A stretch of 64,000 bases of DNA, from NCBI GenBank assembly GCA_964526785.1, contig CAZGMJ010000027.1, forward strand, positions 1 to 64,000. The letters run 5' to 3'. The position numbers and the translations under genes were made by a program. Of the stretch, positions 1-8,163 are shown in pieces. The notes under the pieces were generated by a model, which made no database searches, was not told the origin of the DNA, and saw nothing but the letters and a program-made list of their open reading frames with translations. The DNA is from CAZGMJ01 sp964526785. GTDB lineage: Bacteria > Planctomycetota > Phycisphaerae > Sedimentisphaerales > Anaerobacaceae. How positions within the stretch are numbered: the first letter of the stretch is position 1; each line of letters begins with the position of its first letter.

Positions 1-37
1 CCCAATCCCATCTGTTTGTAAAGCAAGAACTTAAGCT

Positions 38-1108
38 CTACTCAGCAAGCCCTATGGTAAACATGTAGACCCTTCCGCAACAGCCTTCCTCACGGCTTAA
101 CACTGTCGCGGTCTCCAGAGACCGGGCAACGTCGTTACGCCATGCTTCGGGCACCGATCCGCCCGGCCTGCAATCCCACTTCTGCAGCAGACAGTTGCTG
201 GCCTTGTTGGCGTACATGACGGTTCCATCTGCCGCAATGCGAAGTACCGGATTGGGGTTCTCCTCCGGGAATCGCGCCAGTTCATGCATCTGGCGCATTA
301 ACTGCTTGCTTTCGCTCACGTCTCTGACAATAGCGCGCGCCTCGGTCACACGTCCGTCGGCACGGCTGGGAGTAGCCGCAACCTCGACATGAATAGACTC
401 GCCATGTTTGGTCAACAGGACTGTCTCATACCGACCCACCTTCTCGCCCGCCCAGATCCTCCCAAGGCGTTCGGCGGTCTTCTCCGCATAGTCAGGGTGG
501 ATCAAATCGAGTAGTTTCCTGCCGATCAGTTCCTCCCTCTCGTAACCAAGCGTATTGAGTTCGGCGTTGTTGGCATCCCTTATTATGCCGCTTCTGTCAA
601 CGGTATGAATCATGTCCAGGGCATCGTCGAACAGGCCTCGATAACTCTTTTCGTTCTGACGCAATTTTGCGACGACAATCGCCAGAGCGGTCCCGAACAC
701 AATATAGCTCAGCATGATGAGCAGACGAATGTAGAGTTCATGTTCCGGAACATTCGTAATAAGCAGTTCCAAAAAACTGCCCTCATAGAACACGAGATAG
801 TCGATGAGTGCGTCCGCGACACACACGCCTATTCCGAGAATGCACGCGCCCGCCAATACCCTCTTATCGATCAGTCCCTTCCTGTAGCTGTCCGGCGACA
901 GCTGCGGCTGATGCAATGGGGCATTGCAGTTCGCACGTGAATCTTTCAATCGCACATTGCCTGCATTTAGTCGGCTCTCGATACTCGCCGGGTTCCGCAC
1001 ACATCGACCGCCAACCCAGTCTCCTCCGCACGGAGATGTGCACTTGAGGCTCATGGTTCGCCGCAGGCCTTCATCAAGAACCGAATCAACGTAATAGAAA
1101 TTGCACAT
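38..1108 (-). CDS. Membrane PAS-domain sensor protein, truncated at the C terminus
   Basis: A 356-residue protein with two predicted membrane helices around residues 78-150 (first near VLAGACILGIGVCV, second near LLIMLSYIVFGTALAIVV), then a PAS domain (about 160-275) that ends in the usual S/T-box RAIVRDVSESK, then the start of a second PAS domain (FPEENPNPVLRIAADGTV). The second PAS stops after VYMFTIGLAE, where relatives (including the PAS protein at 5739-7583) continue through the last beta strands. No kinase, cyclase or output domain follows, so this looks like a remnant or a C-terminally truncated sensor. The ATG at 1108 has AAAGAAG upstream. An ATG at 1054 is also possible, and the frame stays open back to 1312 inside the repeat array. 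A signalling role is inferred from the domains only. Confidence 0.6.
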   Translation of the reverse strand: MCNFYYVDSVLDEGLRRTMSLKCTSPCGGDWVGGRCVRNPASIESRLNAGNVRLKDSRANCNAPLHQPQLSPDSYRKGLIDKRVLAGACILGIGVCVADALIDYLVFYEGSFLELLITNVPEHELYIRLLIMLSYIVFGTALAIVVAKLRQNEKSYRGLFDDALDMIHTVDRSGIIRDANNAELNTLGYEREELIGRKLLDLIHPDYAEKTAERLGRIWAGEKVGRYETVLLTKHGESIHVEVAATPSRADGRVTEARAIVRDVSESKQLMRQMHELARFPEENPNPVLRIAADGTVMYANKASNCLLQKWDCRPGGSVPEAWRNDVARSLETATVLSREEGCCGRVYMFTIGLAE

Positions 1109-1306
1109 CTTCTTTGTAAGACATGCAATTGCCGTTGGCAAGGGGTTTGCTAACCGCCTCTTAACAAAAATTCTCGACCGATTGCAAACAGTTGACGCGC
1201 AAGGGCTTGTGAAGAAGGCGAAATGTTGCAAATACGCATTTGCCGCGCCGGACCCGGGCGCGGCCGAACCGGGCACAAAGGTTCCGAGAATCAGCGCGAA
1301 ATTCGA

Positions 1307-1537
1307 GTGCAATGCCCCATTGGGCCTTTACAATGCCCTGATGTAAACTTACATCGCCTCAATGGTAGCTTACAATGCGATGATGCAAACTTACATTGCC
1401 TCGATGGTAGCCTGCAATGCCGTGATGTGAACTTACATCGCCACGATGGCAGCCTGCAATGCGGTGATGTAGACTCGCATTGGCATGATGTACGTTTGCA
1501 ACGCTGCGATGTGCATTCACAATGGCTCGCTGCAAAT
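1307..1537. repeat. 21-bp tandem repeat array, about 11 units, with 42-bp super-period
   Basis: Units start at 1307, 1328, 1349 and so on to 1517, each exactly 21 bp and degenerate towards both ends. Two unit types alternate: TTACAATGCcctGATGTAAAC-like and TTACATCGCCtcaATGGTAGC-like. At A/B junctions the sequence GATGTAA-AC-TTACATC (1340-1355) forms a perfect inverted repeat, partly kept at the following junctions 42 bp apart. Because 21 is a multiple of three, frames remain open on both strands and encode 7-residue repeats, but no start or domain supports a protein. The array lies between the hybrid kinase gene and the truncated PAS gene. No unique spacers are present, so it is not a CRISPR array. 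Confidence 0.85.
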
Positions 1538-1622
1538 GTGCTTTTCGCAGTGAAATACGTGCCGGGTGCATTCGCCCGACACATGGCTGTCACGGACAGA
1601 AGCATCCCTCCAGGTCAATCGG

Positions 1623-4600
1623 TCAGCCAGCCTGATGCTGCTTCTGCATCTCTTTGAGATGGTCGCTGCTGGAGAGGAATTCCATCATCTTTTGATACTC
1701 CCGCTCGACGGCTTCGAATCCGGATGCCCCTGCGTCGGTATCGCCGCGGCGTCCGGCCCGTTCCAGCTCCAGAGCGGAATCCGCGAGGGCGTTCGCACCG
1801 AAGTTGACGGCGGCGCCTTTCAACGCGTGCGCGTGCTTTTCCGTATCTCCCGCCCGACCGGCCTCGACAGCCTGCCGGAGGTTATCCATCCGTTCTTTCG
1901 TGTCTTCCAGGTATGTAGGCATCAGTTCGACAACCGTTTCCTCGTCGCCGAACCGGTCCAGGAGCTGCGCCCAGTCGATAACGGGCTCGTCCTGCGGCCC
2001 GGCGTCTGCATGGTCATCCTGTTTCGGTGACACACATTCTGCGGGGTCCTCGTTTTCGCGGCGCCCGTCAGTCGATTCCTCTGCCCGGTCATGCGGCTTC
2101 TGCTCGCACAGATCGCTGATCTGATCCGCCTGCTGACGGGCCGTATCCGCCTGCTTGGCGAGATCGTCCTCCCCTATGCTGAGGTGCTCCCGGAGCACAT
2201 CGAGGAGCTTCGACCGATCGATGGGTTTGGTGAGGTAGTCCGTACAGCCTGCGGCGAGACACTTCTGCCTGTCGCCGGTCATCGCATGGGCGGTCAGCGC
2301 GATAATGGGCGTCTGCAGGCCGACCTTTCGCAGGCGGCGCGTCGCCTCGTATCCGTCCATGTTGGGCATCTGCATGTCCATCAGAATCATATCGAATGAC
2401 TGAGCCTGGGCCTTGTCCACCGCCTGACAGCCGTCGGCGGCAAGATCCACGCTGAATCCCATCTTCTGCAACAGGAGCTTGACCAGCGCCTGATTCGTCG
2501 GTGTGTCCTCGGCTACCAGAATACGGCCCTTCATTTGCGGCACCTCCATAACCTCAGCTTCGTCTTCTCGGTGCGAAACCGCCAGTTCATCCCTGCTGAG
2601 ATTCTGCTCGGCAGCTTCGCTGCGCGTGATGCCGGTCGGCAGAATCAGCGAAAAGGTCGATCCTTTGCCTTGTTCGCTGGACAACTCGAGCCTGCCTCCG
2701 AGCAACTCCGCCAGTTGCCGGGTGATGGCCAGTCCCAGGCCTGTGCCGCCGTACTTGCGCGTCGTGGCGGAATCCTCCTGCGTAAAGGAATCGAAGATGG
2801 CCTCCTGCTTGTCCTCGGCGATACCGATGCCTGTGTCCTCGACATCGAAACGGATCATGGCGCGGCCCTCTTCCTCCCGGCGGGAGAGCTTCAGGTGCAC
2901 GTGTCCTTGTTCGGTGAACTTCACTGCATTGCCCACCAGATTGATCAGGCATTGACGCAGCCGGGCCGCATCGCTGCAGATATGCGCCGGAACGTCGTCG
3001 CCGATGATGATATCGAACGCAATGTTCCGCTCTTCCGCCCGCGGACGACCGATCGACTCAACGCACGCCAGCACCCTGGCCAATGAGAAGTTCGCCATCT
3101 CCACGCTCAGCCTGCCGGCTTCGATCTTGGAAAAGTCCAGGATGTCGTTGATCAACTCCACGAGGGCCTTGCCGCTGCGCAGAATGATCCCGACGTACTC
3201 CCTCTGCTCCTCGGTGAGGTCCTGTTCGGCCAGAACCTCGCTAAAGCCGATGATCGCGTTCATCGGCGTGCGGATCTCATGGCTCATGTTGGCCAAAAAC
3301 TCGCTCTTTGCGCTATTGGCGGCCTCGGCTGCCGCCGCCATTTGGTTCGCCTTTTGTGTGGCCTGCACCAGATTCTTATTGGTCATCTCCAGTTCCCTTC
3401 GCACTTTCTCAGCGTCTTCCATCATGTTCAAAGTTGCCTGTTGCGCTTTCTGTAGCTGATCGAGGTGGTCGGCAAGTTGCTCTTGCGCCTTCTCTCTCTC
3501 GCTCACCTCGGTTTCCAGTTGATCGTTTGCCGTCTGCAATTGCTCGGTACGTTTCTTTACAAGCGTTTCAATCTCCGCCGTCCGGTGCGAATGGGCGCGG
3601 ATATATAATGCGGCAACCGCCGTCAAGGCCAGACCTCCGATGAGCACCAGCCACGGCACGACGGACCGGGCTTCCTGCATGAAAGCCGGAGCCGCGATGC
3701 AGCGAACGAGCCATTCGTGCGTACCGAGCCGCACGGTCCGATCGTATGTAAGACCGTCTGTCTGATCGAGCCTGCGTAACTCACCGACCGCATTCGCATC
3801 TCCTCTCGTTCTCGAAACATGCGTGTGCAACTGGAAGGGGCCTTCCGAGTCCATATCCCAAAAGTATAGATCGATGCCGCCCGGCTCCAGGGTCGCTATA
3901 CTCTCTTCCAGCAATTGCGGCACATCGAAGACACCGGCGACGAAACCCTGGATGCTTTGCGCCCGCCCTGCAGGGGTGTAGGTGATACCGGCGGGGTCAA
4001 AGACCGGCATGAACACGCGGAATCCTTTCCACCGGCTATCCTCTCGTCCGAAATGCTTCATCTGCGAGACAACCGGTTCTCCGCTGCGTATCGCCTGCTC
4101 AAACAGACCCACCGCCTCGGGGTCCGTGCCCAGGTCAAACCCTATGATCCATTCATTGCCCCGATAAGGCTCTATGAAGTATATCGGATAGTAGACCTCC
4201 CGTTCGCAAGCCCGGAATATCCCGCCTGCTGCGGTCGTTTCCCTGATTTGAAACTCCTCCAAGCCGTCACTGCGAGCGTCAAGTTCATACTGCGCCCGCT
4301 GGTTGCTGCGGACCACGGGCACCCATTCGATGCGCCGTATACTGCTCGTTCCGGCGAGATAGGGATTGACGAACAAGGTGAACTCATCTCGAGTTACCTG
4401 CTCCGATGTTTCATACAGGCGCCGAATCGCATGGACGATTTCCAGACTTTCACCTAATCGGTGCTCGCACACTTGCACCCGATTCTCCGCACGGCGAACG
4501 AACTCCGTAACCATGGTTCTTTCATTGGCGTCATGAACCGCCTTGAAGAAAACGGTCGTCAGCAGTACACCCAGGAGGGCAACAAACGCCGTCAAAGACA

Positions 4601-4655
4601 AGCACCTGCACCCAGTCCCTCGGGCGATCCTTTCTTTGATTGCATTACATATCAC
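1623..4655 (-). CDS. CHASE-domain hybrid histidine kinase with receiver and HPt domains
   Basis: A 1010-residue inner-membrane sensor kinase. Membrane helix 1 is about 19-40; a periplasmic CHASE domain (about 75-320, with VTRDEFTLFVNPYL and RRIEWVPVV) follows; helix 2 is about 333-352 and a coiled coil about 355-450. The transmitter has HisKA with SEFLANMSHEIRTPMN (phospho-acceptor H459) and HATPase_c with N575 in NLVGNAVKF, DTGIGI and GGTGLGLAI. The receiver (711-825) has acceptor D760 and K810, and the C-terminal HPt domain has AHALKGAA with H943. This is a complete internal His-Asp-His relay; no output domain is attached, so a separate response regulator is expected. The start is GTG at 4655, two bases past the TGA of the upstream binding-protein gene, with GGGGGA before it. 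It is the last gene of a three-gene operon. Confidence 0.95.
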   Translation of the reverse strand: MICNAIKERIARGTGCRCLSLTAFVALLGVLLTTVFFKAVHDANERTMVTEFVRRAENRVQVCEHRLGESLEIVHAIRRLYETSEQVTRDEFTLFVNPYLAGTSSIRRIEWVPVVRSNQRAQYELDARSDGLEEFQIRETTAAGGIFRACEREVYYPIYFIEPYRGNEWIIGFDLGTDPEAVGLFEQAIRSGEPVVSQMKHFGREDSRWKGFRVFMPVFDPAGITYTPAGRAQSIQGFVAGVFDVPQLLEESIATLEPGGIDLYFWDMDSEGPFQLHTHVSRTRGDANAVGELRRLDQTDGLTYDRTVRLGTHEWLVRCIAAPAFMQEARSVVPWLVLIGGLALTAVAALYIRAHSHRTAEIETLVKKRTEQLQTANDQLETEVSEREKAQEQLADHLDQLQKAQQATLNMMEDAEKVRRELEMTNKNLVQATQKANQMAAAAEAANSAKSEFLANMSHEIRTPMNAIIGFSEVLAEQDLTEEQREYVGIILRSGKALVELINDILDFSKIEAGRLSVEMANFSLARVLACVESIGRPRAEERNIAFDIIIGDDVPAHICSDAARLRQCLINLVGNAVKFTEQGHVHLKLSRREEEGRAMIRFDVEDTGIGIAEDKQEAIFDSFTQEDSATTRKYGGTGLGLAITRQLAELLGGRLELSSEQGKGSTFSLILPTGITRSEAAEQNLSRDELAVSHREDEAEVMEVPQMKGRILVAEDTPTNQALVKLLLQKMGFSVDLAADGCQAVDKAQAQSFDMILMDMQMPNMDGYEATRRLRKVGLQTPIIALTAHAMTGDRQKCLAAGCTDYLTKPIDRSKLLDVLREHLSIGEDDLAKQADTARQQADQISDLCEQKPHDRAEESTDGRRENEDPAECVSPKQDDHADAGPQDEPVIDWAQLLDRFGDEETVVELMPTYLEDTKERMDNLRQAVEAGRAGDTEKHAHALKGAAVNFGANALADSALELERAGRRGDTDAGASGFEAVEREYQKMMEFLSSSDHLKEMQKQHQAG

Positions 4656-4657
4656 TT

Positions 4658-5749
4658 TCAGTCCCCCACGAGGATTCCAATATCGCTCTTGATCGCATCA
4701 GGCACATTGATGCCCAGCTTGCGCGCGGTTTGCATATTCAGCATCGAGTGACCTTCCAGCGCCGTAATCATCTCCAGCCTTTGCGGAGGTGTGTCGTCGA
4801 TGATCTTGATGGCCATCCGGGCAGCCTTCAAGCCGTGCTCGAAGCCTGATTCCGCATGTCCGCACAGCGCACCGTCAGCAACGGCGAAATTCAAGAAGCC
4901 GATGATCGGTATGGAAGTATTTTCCACAGTCCACGACATCACTTGTGCCGGTTCCATGCTCACAGAAGAACCGGCCTGCTTGACCGTGTGATACGTGTAG
5001 ATCGCAATCGCATCGGCGGACTCCTGGCACTCACGGATCGCGGACTGCCATTGCTCGAAAGTGTCCGGAGTCCGAACAAGGACGATCTGTGCATCCACAT
5101 CCTGCCTCTGCATATGTCGCAGGGCTCCCGCTGATGTTGGAGAATTATCGCTGACCAGAGCGATACGCTGAACCTCAGGGACAAGTTCGCGCACAAGGTC
5201 AATGCTTGCCCTGAAATGCGGCCGCTCGAGCACACCTGTGACGTTTTCAGCGGGGTAGCCGTATTCGTCCGGTTCGGCATTTACACCACAAAACACTACC
5301 TCGCCACCGCGGAGTGTTGCATATTCCCTGGCAACGTAGACCTGCGCGTTATCGTCAGCGGCAATGACCACATCGGGCGCCCATTGCTCGATCACATCCA
5401 GCGCTGTTTGCCCTATCTTCTGTTTGAACAGTTCGTCCGTGTTGCGTTTCGTATCCATATAGAAGGTCTGCATCTCTATATTCCGACCTGACAATGCCAT
5501 GCGCGCCCCTCTTGTGATAGCGTCGACCCAGGGATATCCCGCATGATAGCTGTGCACGAGCAGTATCCTTCCCTCATGCTCGACCGGCTCGTTGTCGCGC
5601 CACAGAACGTCGATAGCCTCATCATCGGCCTGCATGTAGAAGCCCGGGCCGCGGAGCCCCTCGTATCCGACGACTCCGATCACCAGTACGAACACGAGGA
5701 TCAGGCAGATTTGCGGTCGCGCACTCTTTGTTGTATCTTCATTTGGCAT
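4658..5749 (-). CDS. ABC-type substrate-binding protein (ABC_sub_bind-like), membrane anchored
   Basis: A 363-residue protein with an N-terminal membrane segment (about 13-32, ICLILVFVLVIGVVGY) and a periplasmic-binding fold of the ABC_sub_bind type: GRILLVHSYHAGYPWVDA, VDVVIAADDNAQVYVA, EVVFCGVNAEPDEYGYPAENVTGVLE and RIALVSDNSPTS. No ABC permease or ATPase gene lies nearby. It sits between a PAS sensor gene and a CHASE hybrid kinase gene, so it more likely presents a ligand to the sensor than feeds a transporter. The ATG at 5749 is chosen because GGGAG lies 9 bases upstream; an upstream extension of the frame runs into the preceding gene. It overlaps the end of the PAS gene by 11 bp and its stop is two bases from the kinase start, so translation is probably coupled. 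The ligand is unknown. Confidence 0.8.
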   Translation of the reverse strand: MPNEDTTKSARPQICLILVFVLVIGVVGYEGLRGPGFYMQADDEAIDVLWRDNEPVEHEGRILLVHSYHAGYPWVDAITRGARMALSGRNIEMQTFYMDTKRNTDELFKQKIGQTALDVIEQWAPDVVIAADDNAQVYVAREYATLRGGEVVFCGVNAEPDEYGYPAENVTGVLERPHFRASIDLVRELVPEVQRIALVSDNSPTSAGALRHMQRQDVDAQIVLVRTPDTFEQWQSAIRECQESADAIAIYTYHTVKQAGSSVSMEPAQVMSWTVENTSIPIIGFLNFAVADGALCGHAESGFEHGLKAARMAIKIIDDTPPQRLEMITALEGHSMLNMQTARKLGINVPDAIKSDIGILVGD

Positions 5750-7583
5750 CTGATTCGTCTCCCGATTGGATACCTGCAGTTGCCGTGCATGGCGGTTCGG
5801 CCACTGATGCGTCTTCTTCCACCTGGTCCGGCTTGCTGGGGGTACCGGGATTGTACTTGGCCTCACGTCCCAGTTGCTCGAGAAGGGCGTTTACCTCCTG
5901 CTTCAACTCCACCATTCTCAGTTCCCTTCCCACGGCCAGCCGGTTGAATCGCTCTACATCTTCCACACTCTGCAGCAGCTTCTTCTCAGCTTCTTTGCGC
6001 TCGGTGATGTCGAGGCTATACTCGATGACCTGCGAAACGTTACCGTCAGCGTCGAACAGGGGATGCGCTCGGACCTCGACACAACAGAACTCGCCATTTT
6101 CATTTCGATGAACATGCTCGACAGTCACAGGCCGGCGCGTATTCTTGACTTCGCTGAGAGGGCACATGTGATCTCCATCGCACGGAGACTCTCTATCATG
6201 CGTCAGTTGGTAACATTGCTTCCCGCTGCCGCCCCGACCCGCGGCGGAATTACACACCCCCACCTCATAGCTGTCTGCGTCAATCACATAGAAGGGATGA
6301 TTGAGCGACTCCAGGATTGTCGTCAGGAAATTACTGGTTTCTTCCGATTTCCTCTGTGCCGCCTTTATCTGCGTTACGTCACTGCCATAGAAGTTGGCGT
6401 AGCCGGCCTCGACAATGGGCACTACCTGAAAAGCAAAGACCACATCGCCCTCTTTGATTTCTGTTTCGACGACAGTATCCGAGTCCATCGCACGCTGGGC
6501 CAATTGCCGCCATTGCTCGGGGGCCGCCTCGCCCTCTGCCGCACCCCGTGACGCCAGAAGCCGTAGACTGGGTTCGTTGGCGAACGATAGTGTTCCTTCC
6601 CGACTGACGCGAAACACGGGGCACGGGTTCTCCTTTGGAAACCGGGCCATGTCCGCGATCAGCTTCTCTGCCTGCTTTCGCTGCGTGATATCCGCGTAGA
6701 TTCCCAACACCCCGCAAACGCTGCCGTCTTCGTCTCGCAGGGGGACCTTGCTTGTGAGAATCACCGTCTCCGTACCGTCCGACCTTGTCTGCGGCTCCTC
6801 GATATTCATCATCGGCTCGCCGCTATCCATCACATCCTGATCGCACTTGCGGTACCACTCGGCCTGCTCCTTCCACGCCAGGTCGTAGTCCGTCTTCCCA
6901 GCGATATCTTCCGCCCGCTCCAGCCCCCCGATTCTGGCAAACCGCTCGTTGCAGCCCTGGTAGACCGAGTCTCTGTCCTTCCAGAACACAAAGTGCGGAA
7001 TGCTCGAGAGAATGTGCGACAGCAGATCTTTTTGCCGACGCAGTTCGCTTTCAACTTCTTCCCGCCGTATGTTGTCTTCACGCAACTCGCGGTTGAGGCG
7101 TGTAAGTTCGGCTGTCCGCTGCTCAACCTGCAACTGCAACGCTTCGTGGGCTCTGCGAAGCTCCTCTTGGATCTGCTTTCGTTGTGTACTGACAACGTCA
7201 TCCGATTGGTGCCGGCTTTGGTTCTCGCCCTGTTGAAAAGTGGCAACGAAGCAGGAATCGTCCTGATGGGCAACAATGCGTATGTTCGCTTCGGCCACGG
7301 CACCATCGCCGGCACGAATCTGCACCGTAGCGGACTCACTCGCGCGATCATCTTTGCTCGCGAGCTGACGGAAATCCGACTTCGGATCTTCGCCATCTGC
7401 ATCTGCTATCAGAGAATCGAATGTGATTCCAAGCATTTGCTCTCGCGCGCAGCCAAAGAATTGTGCGGCCGCAGGATTAAGGTATGTTATCAGACCTTGC
7501 GCATCAGCGAATACTACGGCTCGGCCGGTTGCCTCAACCACAGCGTCCAGCAAAGCCTGCTGCATTCCGTGTCCGCCAGACAT
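5739..7583 (-). CDS. Multi-PAS sensory protein without a kinase domain
   Basis: A soluble 614-residue protein with four PAS-type modules: PAS1 about 8-118 (VVFADAQGLITYLNPAAAQF), a coiled coil about 130-190, PAS2 about 190-305 (HFVFWKDRDSVYQGCNERF, ending IYADITQRKQAE), PAS3 about 312-410 (FPKENPCPVFRVSREGTL) and PAS4 about 425-530 (HPFYVIDADSYEVGVCNSAA, ending YSLDITERKEAE). PAS4 carries a cysteine/histidine cluster, C...C-Y..TH....PC.....CPL, which may bind metal or haem. The tail (ERFNRLAVGRELRMVELKQEV) resembles linkers that normally lead into a histidine kinase, but no transmitter follows. The kinase is instead encoded two genes downstream. It is first in the operon, with GGGGGC ahead of the ATG. 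Confidence 0.88.
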   Translation of the reverse strand: MSGGHGMQQALLDAVVEATGRAVVFADAQGLITYLNPAAAQFFGCAREQMLGITFDSLIADADGEDPKSDFRQLASKDDRASESATVQIRAGDGAVAEANIRIVAHQDDSCFVATFQQGENQSRHQSDDVVSTQRKQIQEELRRAHEALQLQVEQRTAELTRLNRELREDNIRREEVESELRRQKDLLSHILSSIPHFVFWKDRDSVYQGCNERFARIGGLERAEDIAGKTDYDLAWKEQAEWYRKCDQDVMDSGEPMMNIEEPQTRSDGTETVILTSKVPLRDEDGSVCGVLGIYADITQRKQAEKLIADMARFPKENPCPVFRVSREGTLSFANEPSLRLLASRGAAEGEAAPEQWRQLAQRAMDSDTVVETEIKEGDVVFAFQVVPIVEAGYANFYGSDVTQIKAAQRKSEETSNFLTTILESLNHPFYVIDADSYEVGVCNSAAGRGGSGKQCYQLTHDRESPCDGDHMCPLSEVKNTRRPVTVEHVHRNENGEFCCVEVRAHPLFDADGNVSQVIEYSLDITERKEAEKKLLQSVEDVERFNRLAVGRELRMVELKQEVNALLEQLGREAKYNPGTPSKPDQVEEDASVAEPPCTATAGIQSGDESDAK

Positions 7584-8163
7584 CGATTGCCCCCATTTAG
7601 CGTCTTCTGAAGCGACGCAGAAACCAACTGCATCCCCCGCATATACGGCGAATCATCACATCCACTGCAGAATTCGGCTCGCAGTGAGAGCGATTGCGGT
7701 TGAGATTTGCTGGCCCCACAACAGAATCCCCAAGAATATGATTTTCCCGAACAACGGCGTCCGAGAATACTTCACCCGCCTTCTGCGGGCATTCAGCCGT
7801 TGTATCGGCAATGGAGATTGGGACCTTTTCCAGAATAACTCTTGGCTATGCCCAGACTAATCCTATCGGGAGGATTCTCCGGATCGCCCGCAGCAAGGGT
7901 TCGACCTGGTTCCCTGACGCGGTAGAATCACTCCCCGCAAGTGGGGAGCAAGTCAGGCCCGATAAGTTCGGCGGTGCGAGCACTCCCAAGCAGTGGAAGC
8001 TACAACGCCGACAGTTGAAGACCCGCTGTAGTCCAACACCTGCGCCTTTTGTTCGCAGAAGGAGCAGGTCGATGGGCAAGCCTGCAAACGCTTCTTTGGG
8101 GGCGGGTTTCGCTGACCTGCCCAGGAACCGACAATTTCTTTTTTGTTGCGGGCAACTGAGAGC
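7584..8163. other. Intergenic region, no gene recognised
   Basis: About 580 bp separate the PAS operon from the GH35-like gene. Short open frames exist on both strands but none has a ribosome-binding site plus a recognisable domain. The only clear structure is the two-tier inverted repeat at 7913-7957. The promoter of the sensory operon should lie near 7600-7750, but no convincing -35/-10 pair was identified. Confidence 0.6.
7913..7957. repeat. Two-tier inverted repeat (nested hairpin)
   Basis: Outer arms CCTGAC (7913-7918) and GTCAGG (7952-7957) enclose inner arms CTCCCC (7931-7936) and GGGGAG (7943-7948) around a GCAAGT loop. Both arm pairs are perfect. No T-run follows on either strand, so it is not a standard intrinsic terminator; it could be a mobile-element remnant, a protein-binding site or an RNA structure. 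Confidence 0.5.

Noticed and set aside
1307..1537. CRISPR array
   Set aside because: Units are contiguous with no unique spacers and no cas genes are present.
1223..1657. Open frames on both strands across the 21-bp repeats, encoding 7-residue peptide repeats
   Set aside because: They arise automatically because the unit is 21 bp. There is no ribosome-binding site, signal peptide or known repeat family, and all frames are equally open.
7895..7915. tRNA T-arm-like sequence GGGTTCGACC
   Set aside because: No acceptor, D or anticodon arm can be built around it.
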